From Taeniopygia guttata (taxonomy: Eukaryota; Chordata; Aves; Passeriformes; Estrildidae): 64,000 nucleotides of DNA. Below the pieces are notes generated by a model. The model made no database searches. It was not told where the DNA came from and saw only the letters and a program-made list of their open reading frames with translations. Positions 49,709-62,905 of the stretch are shown one piece after another. Numbering within the stretch: position 1 is the first letter of the stretch; every line of letters begins with the position of its first letter. Both the position numbers and the translations under genes were made by a program. The stretch is from positions 57,816,001 to 57,880,000 of the forward strand of contig NC_133030.1 in NCBI RefSeq assembly GCF_048771995.1. The letters run 5' to 3'.

Positions 49709-50757
49709 TGTAGTGGGTGGCCCTGTCTGGGTGCTAGACACCACCAAATCCTGTCTCACCCCCCTCCACACCTGACAGGGGAGAAAAAATATAATAATGA
49801 AGGTTCATGAGTTGAGCTAAGGCAGAGAGAGATCACTCATCAAATACTGTCGTGGGCAAACTGGACTCCAATTAGAGCTATTAATTGAATTTATTACTGA
49901 CAAAATCAGAATGGGATAATGAGATGCAGTGTAAGACCTTAAAGACCCCTTCCCCCCACCTTTTTTTTTTCTTTCCCAGCTCTAACTCCTCCCCACCAGC
50001 GGTGCAGACAGACGGGAATGGGGGTAATGGTCAGTTCATCACATGTTGTTGCTGCAGTGCTCAGGAAAAGGAGTCCTTCCCCTGCTCCAGTTCTCCATGA
50101 ACTTCTCCAGTGTGAGATCATCCCATGGGCAACACTTCTCTCCAGACTGCTCCAGAGTGGGCAGCTCTTCCATGTGGTCAGTCCTTCAAGGATGGGCTGG
50201 TCCAGCATGGGTCCCCCATTGAGTCACGAGTCCTGCCAGGGCACCTGCTCCAGTTGGGCTCCTCTCTCCACTGGTCTGCAGGCTCCTGCCAGGACCCTGC
50301 TCCAGCACAGGCCTCCCACGGGATCACAGCCTCCTCTCAGACATCCCCTTGCTCTGGTTTGGGTTTCCTCCAGGGGCTTCAGGTGGATCTCTGCATCTCT
50401 GTGCTCCTTCATGGGCTGCAGGGGCACAGCTGTCTCACCATGCTCTGCACCACGGGCTGAAGGGGAATCCCAACTCTGATCCCTGGAGCAGCTCCTGCCT
50501 CTACTTCTCCACTGACCTTGGTGTCTGCAGAGCTGTTCCCATCACATAGTCTCATCCTGCTCTTCTCTGGCTGCAGTTACATCTACACAATAACTTATTT
50601 CTTCTTCTTAAATATGTTATCACAGAGATATCACATAGATTCCTAATTGGCCCAGCCTTGGCCAGCAGCACGTCCAGCTTGGAGCTGCCAGGGATTGCTG
50701 GACAGCCACCCCTGTAGCACCCCTGCTACCAAAACCAGACCATTCAAACCTAATACA
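49709..50757 (-). mobile_element. Solo LTR, about 1.05 kb, endogenous retrovirus of songbird type
   Basis: On the minus strand it begins TGTATTAGG and ends CACTACA, with CAGG on both flanks (left ACAGG, right GCAGG), a likely target duplication. It contains the C-rich array of imperfect units built on CTGCTCCAG that I recognise from a common passerine LTR family, and no internal gag-pol-env. Open frames across the array are by-products of its composition. Family name not assignable here. Confidence 0.75.
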
Positions 50758-50935
50758 GCAGGTCCATTCCAAACTTCCCAGTCCATGGTCTTGTGCTGAT
50801 CACTTCAGTCATCTGGGTTAATGGCAGATGTGAGAACAATTTGCTCTAACAACTGCCAGCTTTGGCATTGTGCTTTGTATAATCTAAAATTTAAGGTGTT
50901 TGAAGCCTTGTTAGCTGGAGTACTTTCCTGTTTTT

Positions 50936-51056
50936 GGGGTTTTTTTTGTTTTTTTTTTTTGGTGGTTTTTTTTTGGGGTTTTTTTTGTGTTTTTTTTTTG
51001 TTTTTTTTTTTTTTTTTTTTGTTTTGTTTTTTTGTTTTGTTTTTTTTTTTTTTTTA
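50936..51056 (+). repeat. T/G-rich low-complexity tract
   Basis: About 120 bases of T-runs broken by GGGG, GG and single G, ending TTTTTACAG. It may be a degraded (A)n or (CAAAA)n tail on the minus strand. A 138-codon frame through it (Phe/Val-rich) is an artefact. Confidence 0.85.
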
Positions 51057-51504
51057 CAGTTCTTGCAGGTGCCTACTGCATGTTCTTAATACTCTGGGCT
51101 GGAAGGGCAAATATACGAACATGAGCCAGTGTCCTGTTTCTACAGTGCTCCATATAGCTATACTACTGGAAATGTCTGAAGGGAAGAAGAAAAAGTCTTC
51201 ATGTATGAAGAAATCAGAAGATGTGGGCATAGTTTAAGTGTCCATGCCTCCCTGTTACTTTCTAAGGAAGACAGGGTGAACTCTGGAGATTTTAGCACTC
51301 CTTAGGTAGAGTAGGCTGCTACGCATTAGGGATTTAATTGTATGAGTGGTCCCTTCAGAAATTATCTATCCATTTTGGAACGTATGAGACATTCATAATA
51401 GCTTTATAAAAATGGTTCCTGGCCTTATTTTAGCAAGCTTTGGCAATGTCTTTCTTCTTTTCAGTCCTGACCTCTGGATCCAGCTGTCCTCTGTGCTGTA
51501 GGGG

Positions 51505-51740
51505 TGGCTGAGGATGGAAGGGACCTCTTGAGAATTGCTGGTCAAACTTGCTCTACTCAAGCAGGGTCAGCAAGATCAGTCTGTCCAGAACTTTGAAGAT
51601 GACCAAAGATGCAGAGCCCATAACCTCTGTGGACAACCACCCTCATGTCTCCTTTATTGTTGTTGCTTTTCCCTTTTTGTCTCAGCTATTGCCTCCTTGA
51701 ACCATTTACACTGTGCTCTCTGCTCTGGCCAGCTCTAACA
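51505..51740 (-). mobile_element. CR1 LINE fragment, diverged
   Basis: Minus-strand CR1-like: GGATGGAAGGGACCTCTTGA, then CTCAAGCAGGGTCAGC, then ATAACCTCTGTGGACAACC. Clearly older than the fragment at 54,914. The right edge is approximate. Confidence 0.7.
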
Positions 51741-51759
51741 TTTTCACCTCTGCCTCCTC

Positions 51760-53930
51760 AGGCCCAGCTCATTCTAAGGAGCTCTGAGCCAAACCAGAGC
51801 AGGGGGTAATCCCACCACAGGACAATATTCCTAGGAAGATTTTCTTCTTGGAACAACTTGAATGTATGCTTTGACCAGCCAGGAAGCAGAATTTATTTTA
51901 TAAACCCTGAGCATTGCATATCAATAAAACCTTTCTGAATCAGCTTTACAGACAAGAATGAGCACTTAATTAGTACATGAAAAGGACAACATAACCCCTA
52001 TCAGTTTCTCCTTGTAAAACTTCATTTTTTTTCAGCACTGTATTTTAAGAAGTGCAGATTGTTATTTTGTTTTCTTTTGAGGGATTTGTTACATCAAGGT
52101 TGCTATCATGAAGGAAAGAAGCTAAAATTCTTTTAATTACTTTTTAATCTAGAGTTTACTGGAGACTTTGTACACCCACATTAAGTGCCCAGTGAGAGCT
52201 AATGTTTCTGATGGGAGGAAGAGGGGTTTTCCTGAAGATACAGGCAGGAAATACTGCTCATGACAATGCTGAAGTGAAAAAAATTATGTCCAATTCCCCC
52301 GAATTCGCAGATCTCAAATACTTTCTTGTGGCAGATTAAGAAATGACAAATAGAGTTGAGTAATACGAAGAGTACCCACACCAAACCCCATCCTCGGGCC
52401 AACCATCCAAGCTTTGACCAAGATAACAGGCTAAAAAGCCCCTTGTTTGGTTTTGGGTGTCACTCTGCTATGGCACTCTGCTGTTCCTGCTGTGGTGTTG
52501 TGATGGAACACGCTGTGACATCCCAGCCCACTGAAGTGGGTGGGAACCTTGCCATTTGTTCTGTCACTGTCAGTGATTTCTGTTATCACAGGTGATGCAA
52601 TATCTGTGGTACAATGATACAAACGTCACAATGTAGGTGCTTAACCCCGTGGAGAAAAAAAGCTAACAAACAGTAACAGCAGCTGCCAGCCAAGGCAAAT
52701 AAAACTTGGAAGAAGGAAAGCTGCTTAGGATTTCTTTAAACTTTTATATTTTTCTATTCTTGTTAAATAGCTCTGAAGAAGAATTAGTCATCTTTTCTTA
52801 AATAGTGAGGAACATTTTGGTTATACCACAAGTTCAAATAAATGCTCCTGACACAGCAAGAGCACGAATCAGTGCTTCTTTCCTGGAGAAATATGAATTT
52901 TACAGAGAACTTCTTTAATTTTATGCTGTGAGGTCTGGATGGGGCTACCTGGCAGCTATGTCCATATTCCCTGTGGCCTGAGCCCTCTGAAAGTCGAGAG
53001 GCCAGCTGAAAGCAATCACTTCAAATGTGGTTTTAGACTTCCTGAATATGTCCCTGACAGCACAGGTATGGCAGATTCTGCATTTGGTAATGGTGAAGGT
53101 CAGCACAAGCTGAAAATCTGCACAAATCAGAAAGCACATTTTAAGCTGTGTAACAAATGTCACAAGCTCACTCTGTCTGTGTTTTTACACAAAACACCAA
53201 CAGCTGTGTTTAAACAATCCTGAAGGACTCTTGGTAAAAGGCAGTGCTGTCTTTTCCAGTTCTGTGGGAGTGATGGATATGAACTGAACCTTTCCCCACC
53301 CTCTCATGACAAGTGGCAGTGACAGCACTTGCTGAACACATGCAGACAGTGGCAGTATTCCCAGGGAAGTACATTCTCCCCTGAGTTTCAGGAGTGGAAC
53401 TGGCTGGAACATTTTGCCCAAGGCCTTTCCATGCTCCCAATTCTACTTGGAGAGAGCCAGTTATTTATAGAAAACAGTGTGAGTTATCCTGTATCGGTCT
53501 CTTCCTTGCAAACCATTGCTCTTCAAGAAATATTTTGGCAGTGCTACGTCCTGCAAGTGGTAATATTTAATATTGTCAGGAATCTCTCTTGGAAGAGTCC
53601 AGATATCCTACAGCTTATTTGGAGAGTTCTCTACACCAGTTAAAAAAAAAAAAAAAAAAAGAAAAAAGAAACGTTAGACTAAATGCAACTGCCTGTGAAT
53701 TAAGCACAACCTGCCACTCAAGCCTGCATTATGAATATTTATTGTTTCCATTAACTTGAACAAGAACTTTGTGGATCTAACTGTTTATTCTGCCGTTTGC
53801 CCTAGTACCAAAACCATTTGTAGAATTAATCTGGTAAAATCAAAAATGTCAAAAGATAAAGCAGTTTCCCAATGCCTGGTGTGAGATCTTTAGGCTGAGA
53901 ATCGACAATAGAGTGGTTTTCCTTGCCAGG
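51760..53930. other. Intergenic DNA, no gene recognised
   Basis: No exon or repeat family recognised. An A-rich run lies at 53,642-53,660. Confidence 0.55.
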
Positions 53931-53991
53931 TGACTTTTGTTTTGTTTTGTTTTGTTTTGTTTTGTTTTGTTTTGTTTTGTTTTGCCAGGTG
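53923..53991. repeat. (TTTTG)n tract flanked by 10-bp direct repeats
   Basis: About nine TTTTG units (53,935-53,984) lie between two exact copies of TTGCCAGGTG (53,923-53,932 and 53,982-53,991). On the minus strand it reads as a CAAAA-type tail bounded by target-site-like repeats. Confidence 0.9.
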
Positions 53992-54169
53992 CTTTGGTTT
54001 TCTCCTCAGAACCCTTCCTGTAGCTGTAAGAAGAAAATATGTTACACTGTTTTCATCAGAGTATTTCAGTACTGCGTGTAAACTCCAACATGTAATAAAT
54101 GTGCTCCACTGTACACTGAGTTTAATTACCACATGGCCCTTGCATGGCAGAACAGAGAGACTGGACCCG

Positions 54170-54247
54170 AGGTAGGTGCTCAGTAAATGGGGCAGAGGTA
54201 GGTGCTCAGTAAATGATGCAGAGGTAGGTGCTCAGTAAATTGTGCAG
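54170..54247. repeat. Tandem repeat, 26-bp unit x 3
   Basis: Three copies of AGGTAGGTGCTCAGTAAATG followed by a variable six-base end (GGGCAG, ATGCAG-like, TGTGCAG-like). Each unit contains TGCTCAGT, similar to an AP-1/MARE half-site core, but this may be coincidence. Confidence 0.9.
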
Positions 54248-54913
54248 CTGAAGTTGTTACTCAGATGTTCGACACAAAGGGGAGCTCTGGTAACAGAGAA
54301 GAGAAACTTGCCCTGCATCATCCGTGGACACTGGCCCGGAAAGGATGGTGTAAGGCTGCTCCCAGCATTAGTCTGCTCCTACGGCTTTATTTGCAAAACC
54401 TAAGTGTATTTATCTCATTTGCTAATAAAGAGCTCTTTTTGTGCAGGCAGCTAAAGCCTCTGCAGCTGGTGAGATAATCGCCTGTGTCTGTGTGCTACGG
54501 AGCTCCTGCCTGTCTGGCAGAAGACAAAAGATTTCTTTTTGTCTTTCTCATCTTTTAGGTTTCAGCCCCAGTTCTACTCACTACGAATTAGTTCAGTCCC
54601 CATGACTCCTTGGTTTGTACTAAGTCTGAAAAACAGGGTACGTACTTTATCAAGGTCCTGTTATAAAATGATCTCATAGGTATTGCCCTGTTGTTTTACA
54701 CAAGGGAAACAAAATAGTATAATTTAATTAATTAATTTCTGTTTTCCTATGGGCAGAATAAAGGCAGAAGGAAAGTTAAAAGTTGCATAAATTTTTGGGC
54801 ACTGCAAAATAATTGTCAGGGAGCAGCAAGGACTGGTTGCTCCATAAGGGAAGATGAGCCAGGAGCAGAGGGTGATTCCAGCCTGGTGAGTGTCCTCACT
54901 GATGGCTGAACTT

Positions 54914-55330
54914 AGAATTGTGGAATGGTTTGGGTTGGAAGAGACCTTAAAGACAACATTGTTCCAAACCCCCTGCCATGGGCAGGGACACCTTTCTCTA
55001 GACCAAGTTATTCAAAGCCCCATCCAACCTTTGAATCCAGGGATAGGGCAACCACAGCTTCTCTGGGCAACCTGTTCCAGTGTTTCACCACTCTCTGAGT
55101 AAAGAATTCCTTCCTAAATCTAATCTAAATTTCTCATCTTTTTGTTTAAAACCACTGCCCCTTATCCTATCACTATCTGTCTGTGTAAAAGGTCACTCTT
55201 CCTTATTTTTATTACACCCTTTGGGTACAGGAATGTGCTCTAAGTTCACACTGGGGTCTTCTCTTCTCCAGGCTGGACAATCCCAGCTCTCTCAGCCTGT
55301 CTTTTTAAGAACAACGTTTTCATGTCTTCA
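54914..55330 (-). mobile_element. CR1 LINE 3'-end fragment, about 415 bp
   Basis: Minus-strand CR1: GGAATGGTTTGGGTTGGAAG, CCCCTGCCATGGGCAGGG, CTCTGGGCAACCTGTTCCAG, AAGAATTCCTTCCTAAATC, and GGCTGGACAATCCCAGCTCT. The longest and best-preserved CR1 in the window. Confidence 0.92.
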
Positions 55331-55339
55331 TGTCCTATC

Positions 55340-58300
55340 TGAATGTGGTGGACAGAGATGGATGATGATAACAGAGTTCATCAACAGTCCCAGACTAGGC
55401 AAGTAATGAACCAAACCCAGGGTCCAAACTCAGCCCGTCTGGCAGCTGAAAGCACCCTGCCTTCAGAGGGACATCTATAGAATAAATATTGATATGCTGC
55501 ATTGTTGATTACAGATCCTTCAGAGACTTGGTAAAATGAAGGAAAAAAAAATATCATTTGGGTCTTCTGTAAGATTAGTTTTAGTCATGATAGCAAAAAA
55601 TGATTATTAATCATGGCTCTTATGGATTTTTGTCATTGGGCTTTTAAAGCCTTGCAATCTGCATTGCAGGCTTTCCCTAGCAGCAGCCTGAACGCCAGAA
55701 ATTGTTTCCTCATTTACACATGAATGATAACTTGCTTAATACTTCTCATTTGCTTTTCACCCAAAGAGCACAATTAATGAGAAACAAATTCTTATGCTAT
55801 TTGAAGGAGTAAGACTTTGTTATTTTACAGAAAGCAGTTTATTGTAACTGCACACTTTCTGCAGCATCTGGAGAGGTTTGAGCAGGATATTAAGCAGTTT
55901 ACCTCTAGGTGTGGCAGATAATTTGCTGTGAACTTACACAGTTCATGTTGTCTTTTATATTATTGTACCTCAGTTAGCCCAGTAGCACTTCTCTGACTGT
56001 CCAAGTTGTTTAAGGAAGGTACTGCTCAGTGTAAAGGTCTCACCAAAAGTTTTTATCTGTGGAAGACATTTCTAAAGCCTGTAATCAAAAAAAGATGTGA
56101 CGGTTTCTTGTTTAGCTAGTACTGTCTTCATCACATCTAGGAGATCTCTGACATTTTCCTGTGGGTCTCACAGTTCTCACATTTTGTCAGGTGGAACTGT
56201 GTGATTGGGCAGGTAGCAGGTAGGGAGATAATGGTGTCCACATGAAAACCTGGTTAGTTCTTCTGGCAAATAGGAATTTTACCTATGAATTAGGTTGTTT
56301 GTGTCCTCCCTGTTTTAGATATCCTGCATTTCCCTGCCCATTTAGTAAATCAGATGTTTCATTTCGCCTCATGATTTTGGGTTTTCTGCAATCTAATCAC
56401 GCTCTTCACAGGTATTTAGCTACATTAAGATTAGATGGACAGTTTCACACCCACAATCTCCCAGATTAAACTTGTATATCATCACAGAAATCAGAATTTC
56501 ACTGTTCTTCTTTCTGGCTAGCTGGTTGTCTCCTCTGCTAGATCAGCTTAATGAAAAAGATCCCATAGAGAAGAATATTTGTTTTTGAAACTGGGACCAG
56601 TATTGCCTTTTGGGCCAAAACAATAATGGATCATCTGCAGCTGCTTTACTTTCCACTGGGCAGTGGATATTGCCAGACTGGCCAAGGCTGATGGGACCCA
56701 GCCAGACCTGATCCAAATAGAAGTGACTTTTGGATACTCAGCAAGTGAGGAAAGCCAATCTATTATGGTATGACACTGGTGTCACTTCATCAGAAAAACA
56801 GCTAGGAAATAGCTAGGAGTGACTGATTGGATTTTGTGTTCAGTAATGTGCTAAAATAGATTAGAATTTCAAAACAATTGCAGTAGCTCTAGCAGATTCA
56901 TACTACATCAATTATATAAAGATATGGTAAAGACTTGTAATTTGTTACCTGGAGACTGTACCAAGCACCTCACACATGCATGGATGGGAACTCATTAACT
57001 CTCACTTCAATGAGTGCACCAAAAGTATAGCAAATAATCAGTGGAGGAAAAACATCTATCAAAGATTGTATTAAAAAATAAAAAACAAAAACAGAAGAGG
57101 GGGGACAGTCATACACAATCACACTTTCTCATATTTTTTACATGAAACTGTGATTAGTTTAAAAGTACCTACTTCTGACACCTGTTTCCATGACAACAGG
57201 AGCAGCAGCTAGAAATGGCAGCCTTGGAGTTCTTGTTGGTTGCACTGGCACAGGAAACTGGAGATGTTGTATACAGGCATTGGGACCATTCAGCAGTGTT
57301 GTCAGGAGAAGAGGAACGTTTCATGGGGTGTTAAAATCCCATAACACACTTATAGGAGCTCCCTACAGCTAATACTGTTATTCTTAAAACAAAAAAATAA
57401 AGGCAATTTTAAATTTTAAGCTAAAATCATCAGTGAGAAGTACATTTTGCCTGGAAAAACTGCACCTCTCAAGCAGCTAATTAACATGAGGCTTGGAAAA
57501 GAAACACTTAATGTAACAACATTATTGTGTTGTTCTGTGCCTCTAAAACTGCCTGATAGGCACTTACTTGCCTTTTATCATATCCTTTCCTTAATGGTAT
57601 TGCATTAGAATCAATTTCAATATGTGCTGGCAAAACAGCTTTTTGTGTGTTGCTGAATCATATATTTACTTGGAGTTTGTTTCAGTAAGCAGTCTTATGT
57701 TTCTATGTGATTTGACTAAATATTTTCTTGGACCAGAAGTGTTTTGCAGTGGAAAACTTAGGCACGAATTCCTACTTAGTTGGACAATACTGTAAAACCT
57801 GGAAAGGATCAGCCCCAGCACGATGGAGTGTGGTACTTCTGTGGAAGTTGTTGTTCAGATGTCTTCCATGTAAAATGGAGCTGTGGGCCATTTGTGCAAA
57901 ATTTCTGAATGTTTGCAAAGTATCAGATCTGAGCAGTCCTGAACTGAGCATGACAGCTTCCTGCTTCTTCCACAAATTCTCTCTCTCTCTCCTAAGAAAT
58001 ATAGACCATTCCTTCATCCAGAAAGTGTATTTAAAAATACAATTTATGAATCATAGCATCTATGATTTTAGAATAAAGTTCTACTTAGAAAAACATCTTG
58101 TTTTTAACGTTGATCAATAACAGATGTCCAGGAAAAAGTGTGAGGAAGGGTTCCTGTATGGAGCGATCCTTCCTTGCTATGACTACTTCTGGCAATCGGT
58201 AAACTGAGTTTAGTTTTTGTGTAAAGGTATAAACCCCTTTTTTCCTGTATCTGGTTACAGGTACTTAATTGTGCAATCTTTTCTCCTAAGCTCATCCTTC

Positions 58301-61300
58301 AATAAGTTGCTGCATGCCACATTTAACAGGATTGAGTTAATTGGCAATTTTTTTTCCCAAAGGGAAAAACCCTCAAGAAAAAAAGGAACAAAGCCTTGAG
58401 GTGGCAAGTAACTCTTGTTCGTGCTGCTGTTGCAAGGAGAGATTTCACAGCTTGTAATAGATGCAATTCCTTGCAGTAACAAAACATTCCTGACCTTTTA
58501 TTGATCATTTTTATTGCTATTACAGTTATTAACAATATGGTTGCACCGAGTGGTGACACGTGGTACTCCAAATGAAGGGAACCATCAAAACCTGTCTGGA
58601 TCCAGCCCACCCATGGTGTGTCTCTGCCAGGAGATAGGAGAGAGCTCAGGCCTCCCTCTGCCCCCATGCAGATGTTATGGGGCTGCAGGGAGTGGCTGAG
58701 GGATGTGCACAATGATGGGATTTGGAGTATGGTTACCCCTGGAGTGACAAGATGTGGATCATCCAAGCTTTTCCTGTGAGTAGTGTCTTAAATACCATGA
58801 GTAATAATCATAATCAGTGACATTTTTCTTCTTTCAGACAGTGCCACTAGGCAGGTTTCAGTGGTGTTTCAGGGCAGGTGATGGTGGCTAGAGATTCTCT
58901 TTCAGTAGAAATCTGGGGCTCTTCCTGGGGACTTCATGCTGCACCCTGAGGCTGGACTGAGGGGACTGGAACCCTGCCCTTCTTGATTCTCTATCTGATC
59001 ACAGCCTCTCTTGTCCCCTCCTCTACCCTTGGAGTGGTAAATTGACACAAATAATGCTGGCAACCTCCAAGAGCAGGACATTTGAAGAAACAATATGACA
59101 GCATGGTACTGGGTAGATCCAGGCTACATCATGGAAAGCAGCACAGGAGGTATGCAAGAATATTCTTTCAAATATTTTCAGAGTATGAATGCCTCATAAT
59201 TTAATATTGGGTCGTATCATGTGCATTTAAGAACTGTTATGCTACCAAAATATCAAGGGATTGCCTCTGACTAATAGAAGTGACTGTGAGAACAGTTTGT
59301 GAAAAGTTTAATTTACTGTTTCCTCTAAGGAGATGAAATTTGAACAGTGTTAAACTCTCAACACTAACCAAAGCAATATCTAACATGCATTTTCAAATAT
59401 TTTAATTAAAAACTACTATGGACTGTCAGGTATAGTTTTATGTCCAATAATAAAGAGTATTTATTATCTTTGGGAAGACCTAGGCTGCAAAGATATTCTA
59501 GCCCTCACACACAGGCTATGCTGCAGCTCATTATAAACAAAAGCAATTATTCCTTGAAAAGTTTTCCCAACTTAAATCAGCTTTATTAACCCTGAGAAGC
59601 CAATACATATCCAAGAGATATGCAAATTTTTCTTTCTTGCTATTTCCTTATCCCTGGATACCATTTGCAGCCAATTTTGTTCTGAAGAGTGCTCATTCAT
59701 ATTTTATTCTTGATATTCCTGTAAAGGGAGGAAAAGAAGAGCAGCAACAACCTAAGAAGAATCTGAGAAGCCAGAGGCAGGTTATCCTCTTATATGACGT
59801 TAATGACAAGAGGATCTGCTGGGATTTCTGCTAATAAAGGTGAGGGTATTCAAATCCCTCTTTATTTGCAGAGATTATGAGGGGAAGCATTGCAGTGACT
59901 TGCTGTGGTAATTTTCATGGCTGTGCTCTTCTGTACTGCCAAAGGAAAGAAACACTTTTGTTCATTAAACAACTCCTTCCAGAAGGGACAAGCTTTTGCT
60001 GTTGTCTCTGGTCAGATCCACCTCTCATTTATTATATAATGAGGGAACTTTTGTGCCCAGCTCAGAAACTCCAGCAGATGTGCAGCGTATTTCTGTCTTT
60101 GGATGCAATTGAGTTTCAGCTGAAATAATGATCCTTCAGGGACACAAGGACTGAGCACATGCTCCCTTTTGTGGGGTTTTAAAGTCTGGAGGCTTGGCTA
60201 TTGAGGAGGTAAGGTGTGATATCCAACTGTGAGTGACATTTGGGTAAAGTCACAGATGAATTTAAAGCCTCATGCTCCACGTTTGCAGTGATGCTCAGTA
60301 AACACACCCGTGGGCAGTACCAGCTGAATGGAAATGTGCAAACATGCTCCTCATCATCTCCCAGCTATTACTGCCAGCTCCCAGCTGACATCAGAGCAGG
60401 TGTGCTCAAGTGGATTTAGCTGTGGGTTAGCATTCCAAATCTTCCTGTGCATCTGCAGTCATGCTGTGTCTGGGACCAAGACCTCAGTAGGTGTGATGGA
60501 AGTCAACAGCTCCACAGCTCCTCCAAGAAACCAGTAGTATCATCCATGGTGCACTTTTTTTTTTTTTTTTTTTTTTTTGTGCTGAAATAAAAGGTTCTAG
60601 GAAAACCTTTTGAAGCATTATGTGCATGGATTCCTCACTGCAGCTGAATGTTCTTGTACAGTAATTTCCAGCTGGTGAAATGTTCCTAGAAAATACATTC
60701 TCACCAGCTGCTCTAGGTCAGAGTAATCAATGGCATCTCAGAGGTACAAAATAACTCCTTTGTTGGCTTGCCACTCACTTTTTATATCCACAAGTACATT
60801 AAAGCTTTTTGTAAATAATGAAAGGAGTTTGCTGTTAAGTGACAATGGGGTTCCCATATTGCATTGTATTCTGTTCATTACTTTTATTCCCTGACTTGAG
60901 CCATAAATAGGACAGCAAAATCTGTCACTTTTCCCTGCACATCTGCCTTTTCTAGCTCTGTGATTCACAATACCTTGAGGGAACATTGGCTGGGGAAGAC
61001 CAGCACTGCACTCTTTAAAAGGCATTGACTACTCAGGAAATTAAATGTAAAGGTAGTAGAGGAGCTGAAGTGACTTTATCTTGAGAAATAAAGTGAACAA
61101 GCAGCAGCAACTGGCTTCATTGAACAAGTGATACAATGAAAAGGTAGCAAATTCTTCTTACTGATCTCTTCTGATTGCCATCAGTTGGCTACCTCATTGT
61201 GAAGAACTGTTATTTAGCAAAAAAAAAAAAAAAGGAAAGCATGATGCCCTTTTTTCCTTAATTTATGATAGCTTGGACTCCTATCAATTGATGCTCAAGG

Positions 61301-62530
61301 AGGTACTTATCACAGGCAAAGTACTTGTTCTTCTCAAGTTTAAAAGTAGGTCACTTTCTACTACTGTTGGGTTTCAGTGCCCAAACAGTTCCTGGTTAAA
61401 AACTTATTGGGGTACTGGATGATGGAGGCCCTGAAACCAATCCTTCAGGAAGGAGCACAAAGAACTCAGCTTGCCACAGGCAGGGGCAAACCGTTCTAGT
61501 TTTCTCAAATAAAACAAACAAAACAAAATGAAACAGACAAACAGAAAAAATCAAAATATTATGATATATAAAAGGGTTTGCATCCTCTTTGGAGACGTAC
61601 AACTTGCAAGAAAACAGAGTACCTTTATGAAATTGCATTGTGGCAATACTGGTGTATTCAGCAGTCATAAAAAGATTTAGCAAAAATGCACAAAGTCACA
61701 ATCTTTCTCTTAGAAAACACAAGTAACATGAAGTATTTAATAGGCAGGAGAAATAATTGCTGTTTTTCTGGGTGAAGCTGATAGTTGGTGTTAGTTGATC
61801 ATGACCACCTTCACAGCCTGAGACGCGATGCCTTAATGTAGTTTGGTCCTATTGACAAACCTGAGGCTCTATGGACCATGCAAAATGCTGAATGGAGCAG
61901 TAATATTTTTACAGAGACAGGTAAAATATTTCCCATGCTTTAATTCCACAAAATTCCACATAAAGAGGAAAAGAAAAAAACCAAAACAACCCTAACTTAA
62001 AATTGTGATCTTACTTTGATTGGCTACATTTGTGAGCAACAGGTTATTGACAAATTAAGACAAAAAAACATAAAGAAAAAGATACAATAGTTCTGTGACA
62101 ATGAATTTTCCAGAAGTTTACAAGATGGATCTGCCCAATTAAAACTGCCATTTCTCTTAAAATTTGTAGTAAGTCCTCAAACACAGACTTTTAATATTCC
62201 ATTCGAACTCTGGGTATATAACTTTTCTGCAATTTTAGAGTATAAATAATTTCCAATAGGATTTGAAGTGCTGCTTTTATATGAGTTTGAAAACGAAGCC
62301 ATACAGAACCATATACCTTTTTCAAAAAAATCAGATTTTCTCCATCTTTCTTTATCATAGCTTTGGGGAAATCTGGACATTTCCAGAACCTGCCCCTAGG
62401 AAGGACTTCTGGGGAGCAGGAGTAGCTGGTCCTGCAGTGAAGGCATGGCCAAAGGATTTTCAGAAGCAAACAAGACAGGAGATTGCCAGGTGAGCTGTCA
62501 ACTAATGTAGGCTCAAGCCAGTCAGCCAGT
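55340..62530. other. Intergenic DNA, no gene recognised (7.2 kb)
   Basis: AT-rich, with a T24 run at 60,555-60,578 and an A-run near 61,220-61,233. No ESR2 coding exon, RNA gene or identified repeat family. Short open frames are not supported. Confidence 0.55.
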
Positions 62531-62531
62531 C

Positions 62532-62746
62532 ATAAAATCAGAGAATCCTTAAGGTTGGAAAAGACCTCCAAGATCCTCAAGGCCAACCTTAAGCCAAATA
62601 CCATTATGCCCATTAATCCATTTTGTGAAGTGCTATGTCTACTCATTCTTTGAATACTTCCAAGGATGGTGACTCAACCATTTCCCTGGAGAGATTGTTT
62701 CATGGCTTAATCACGTTTTCAAGTGAAGAAATTTTTTTGTAGTATT
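62532..62746 (-). mobile_element. CR1 LINE fragment, diverged
   Basis: Minus-strand CR1-like: AATCAGAGAATCC, TTAAGGTTGGAAAAGACCTC, then CCAAGGATGGTGACTCAACC and a GAAGAAATTTTTT stretch. Edges approximate. Confidence 0.8.
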
Positions 62747-62799
62747 CCACTCCCCTGGAGCAGTTTTCACAGTATTCAAATTATTCTAGAATGCAATAT

Positions 62800-62905
62800 T
62801 TAAAAAAAAACCACAACAAAACAAACAAAAAACCCCTCAAAAACAAAAACAAAGACACACACACACAAACAAACAAAACCCAAACAAACAAACAAAACCA
62901 CCAAA
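62800..62905. repeat. A/C-rich low-complexity tract
   Basis: Imperfect CAAA/CAAAA/CACA run about 100 bases long, just right of the CR1 fragment at 62,532-62,746. Confidence 0.85.

Noticed and set aside
50018-50479. 153- and 111-codon frames in the solo LTR
   Set aside because: They follow the C-rich repeat array of the LTR and are not viral proteins.
50821-51237. 138-codon Phe-rich frame
   Set aside because: Product of the T/G low-complexity tract.
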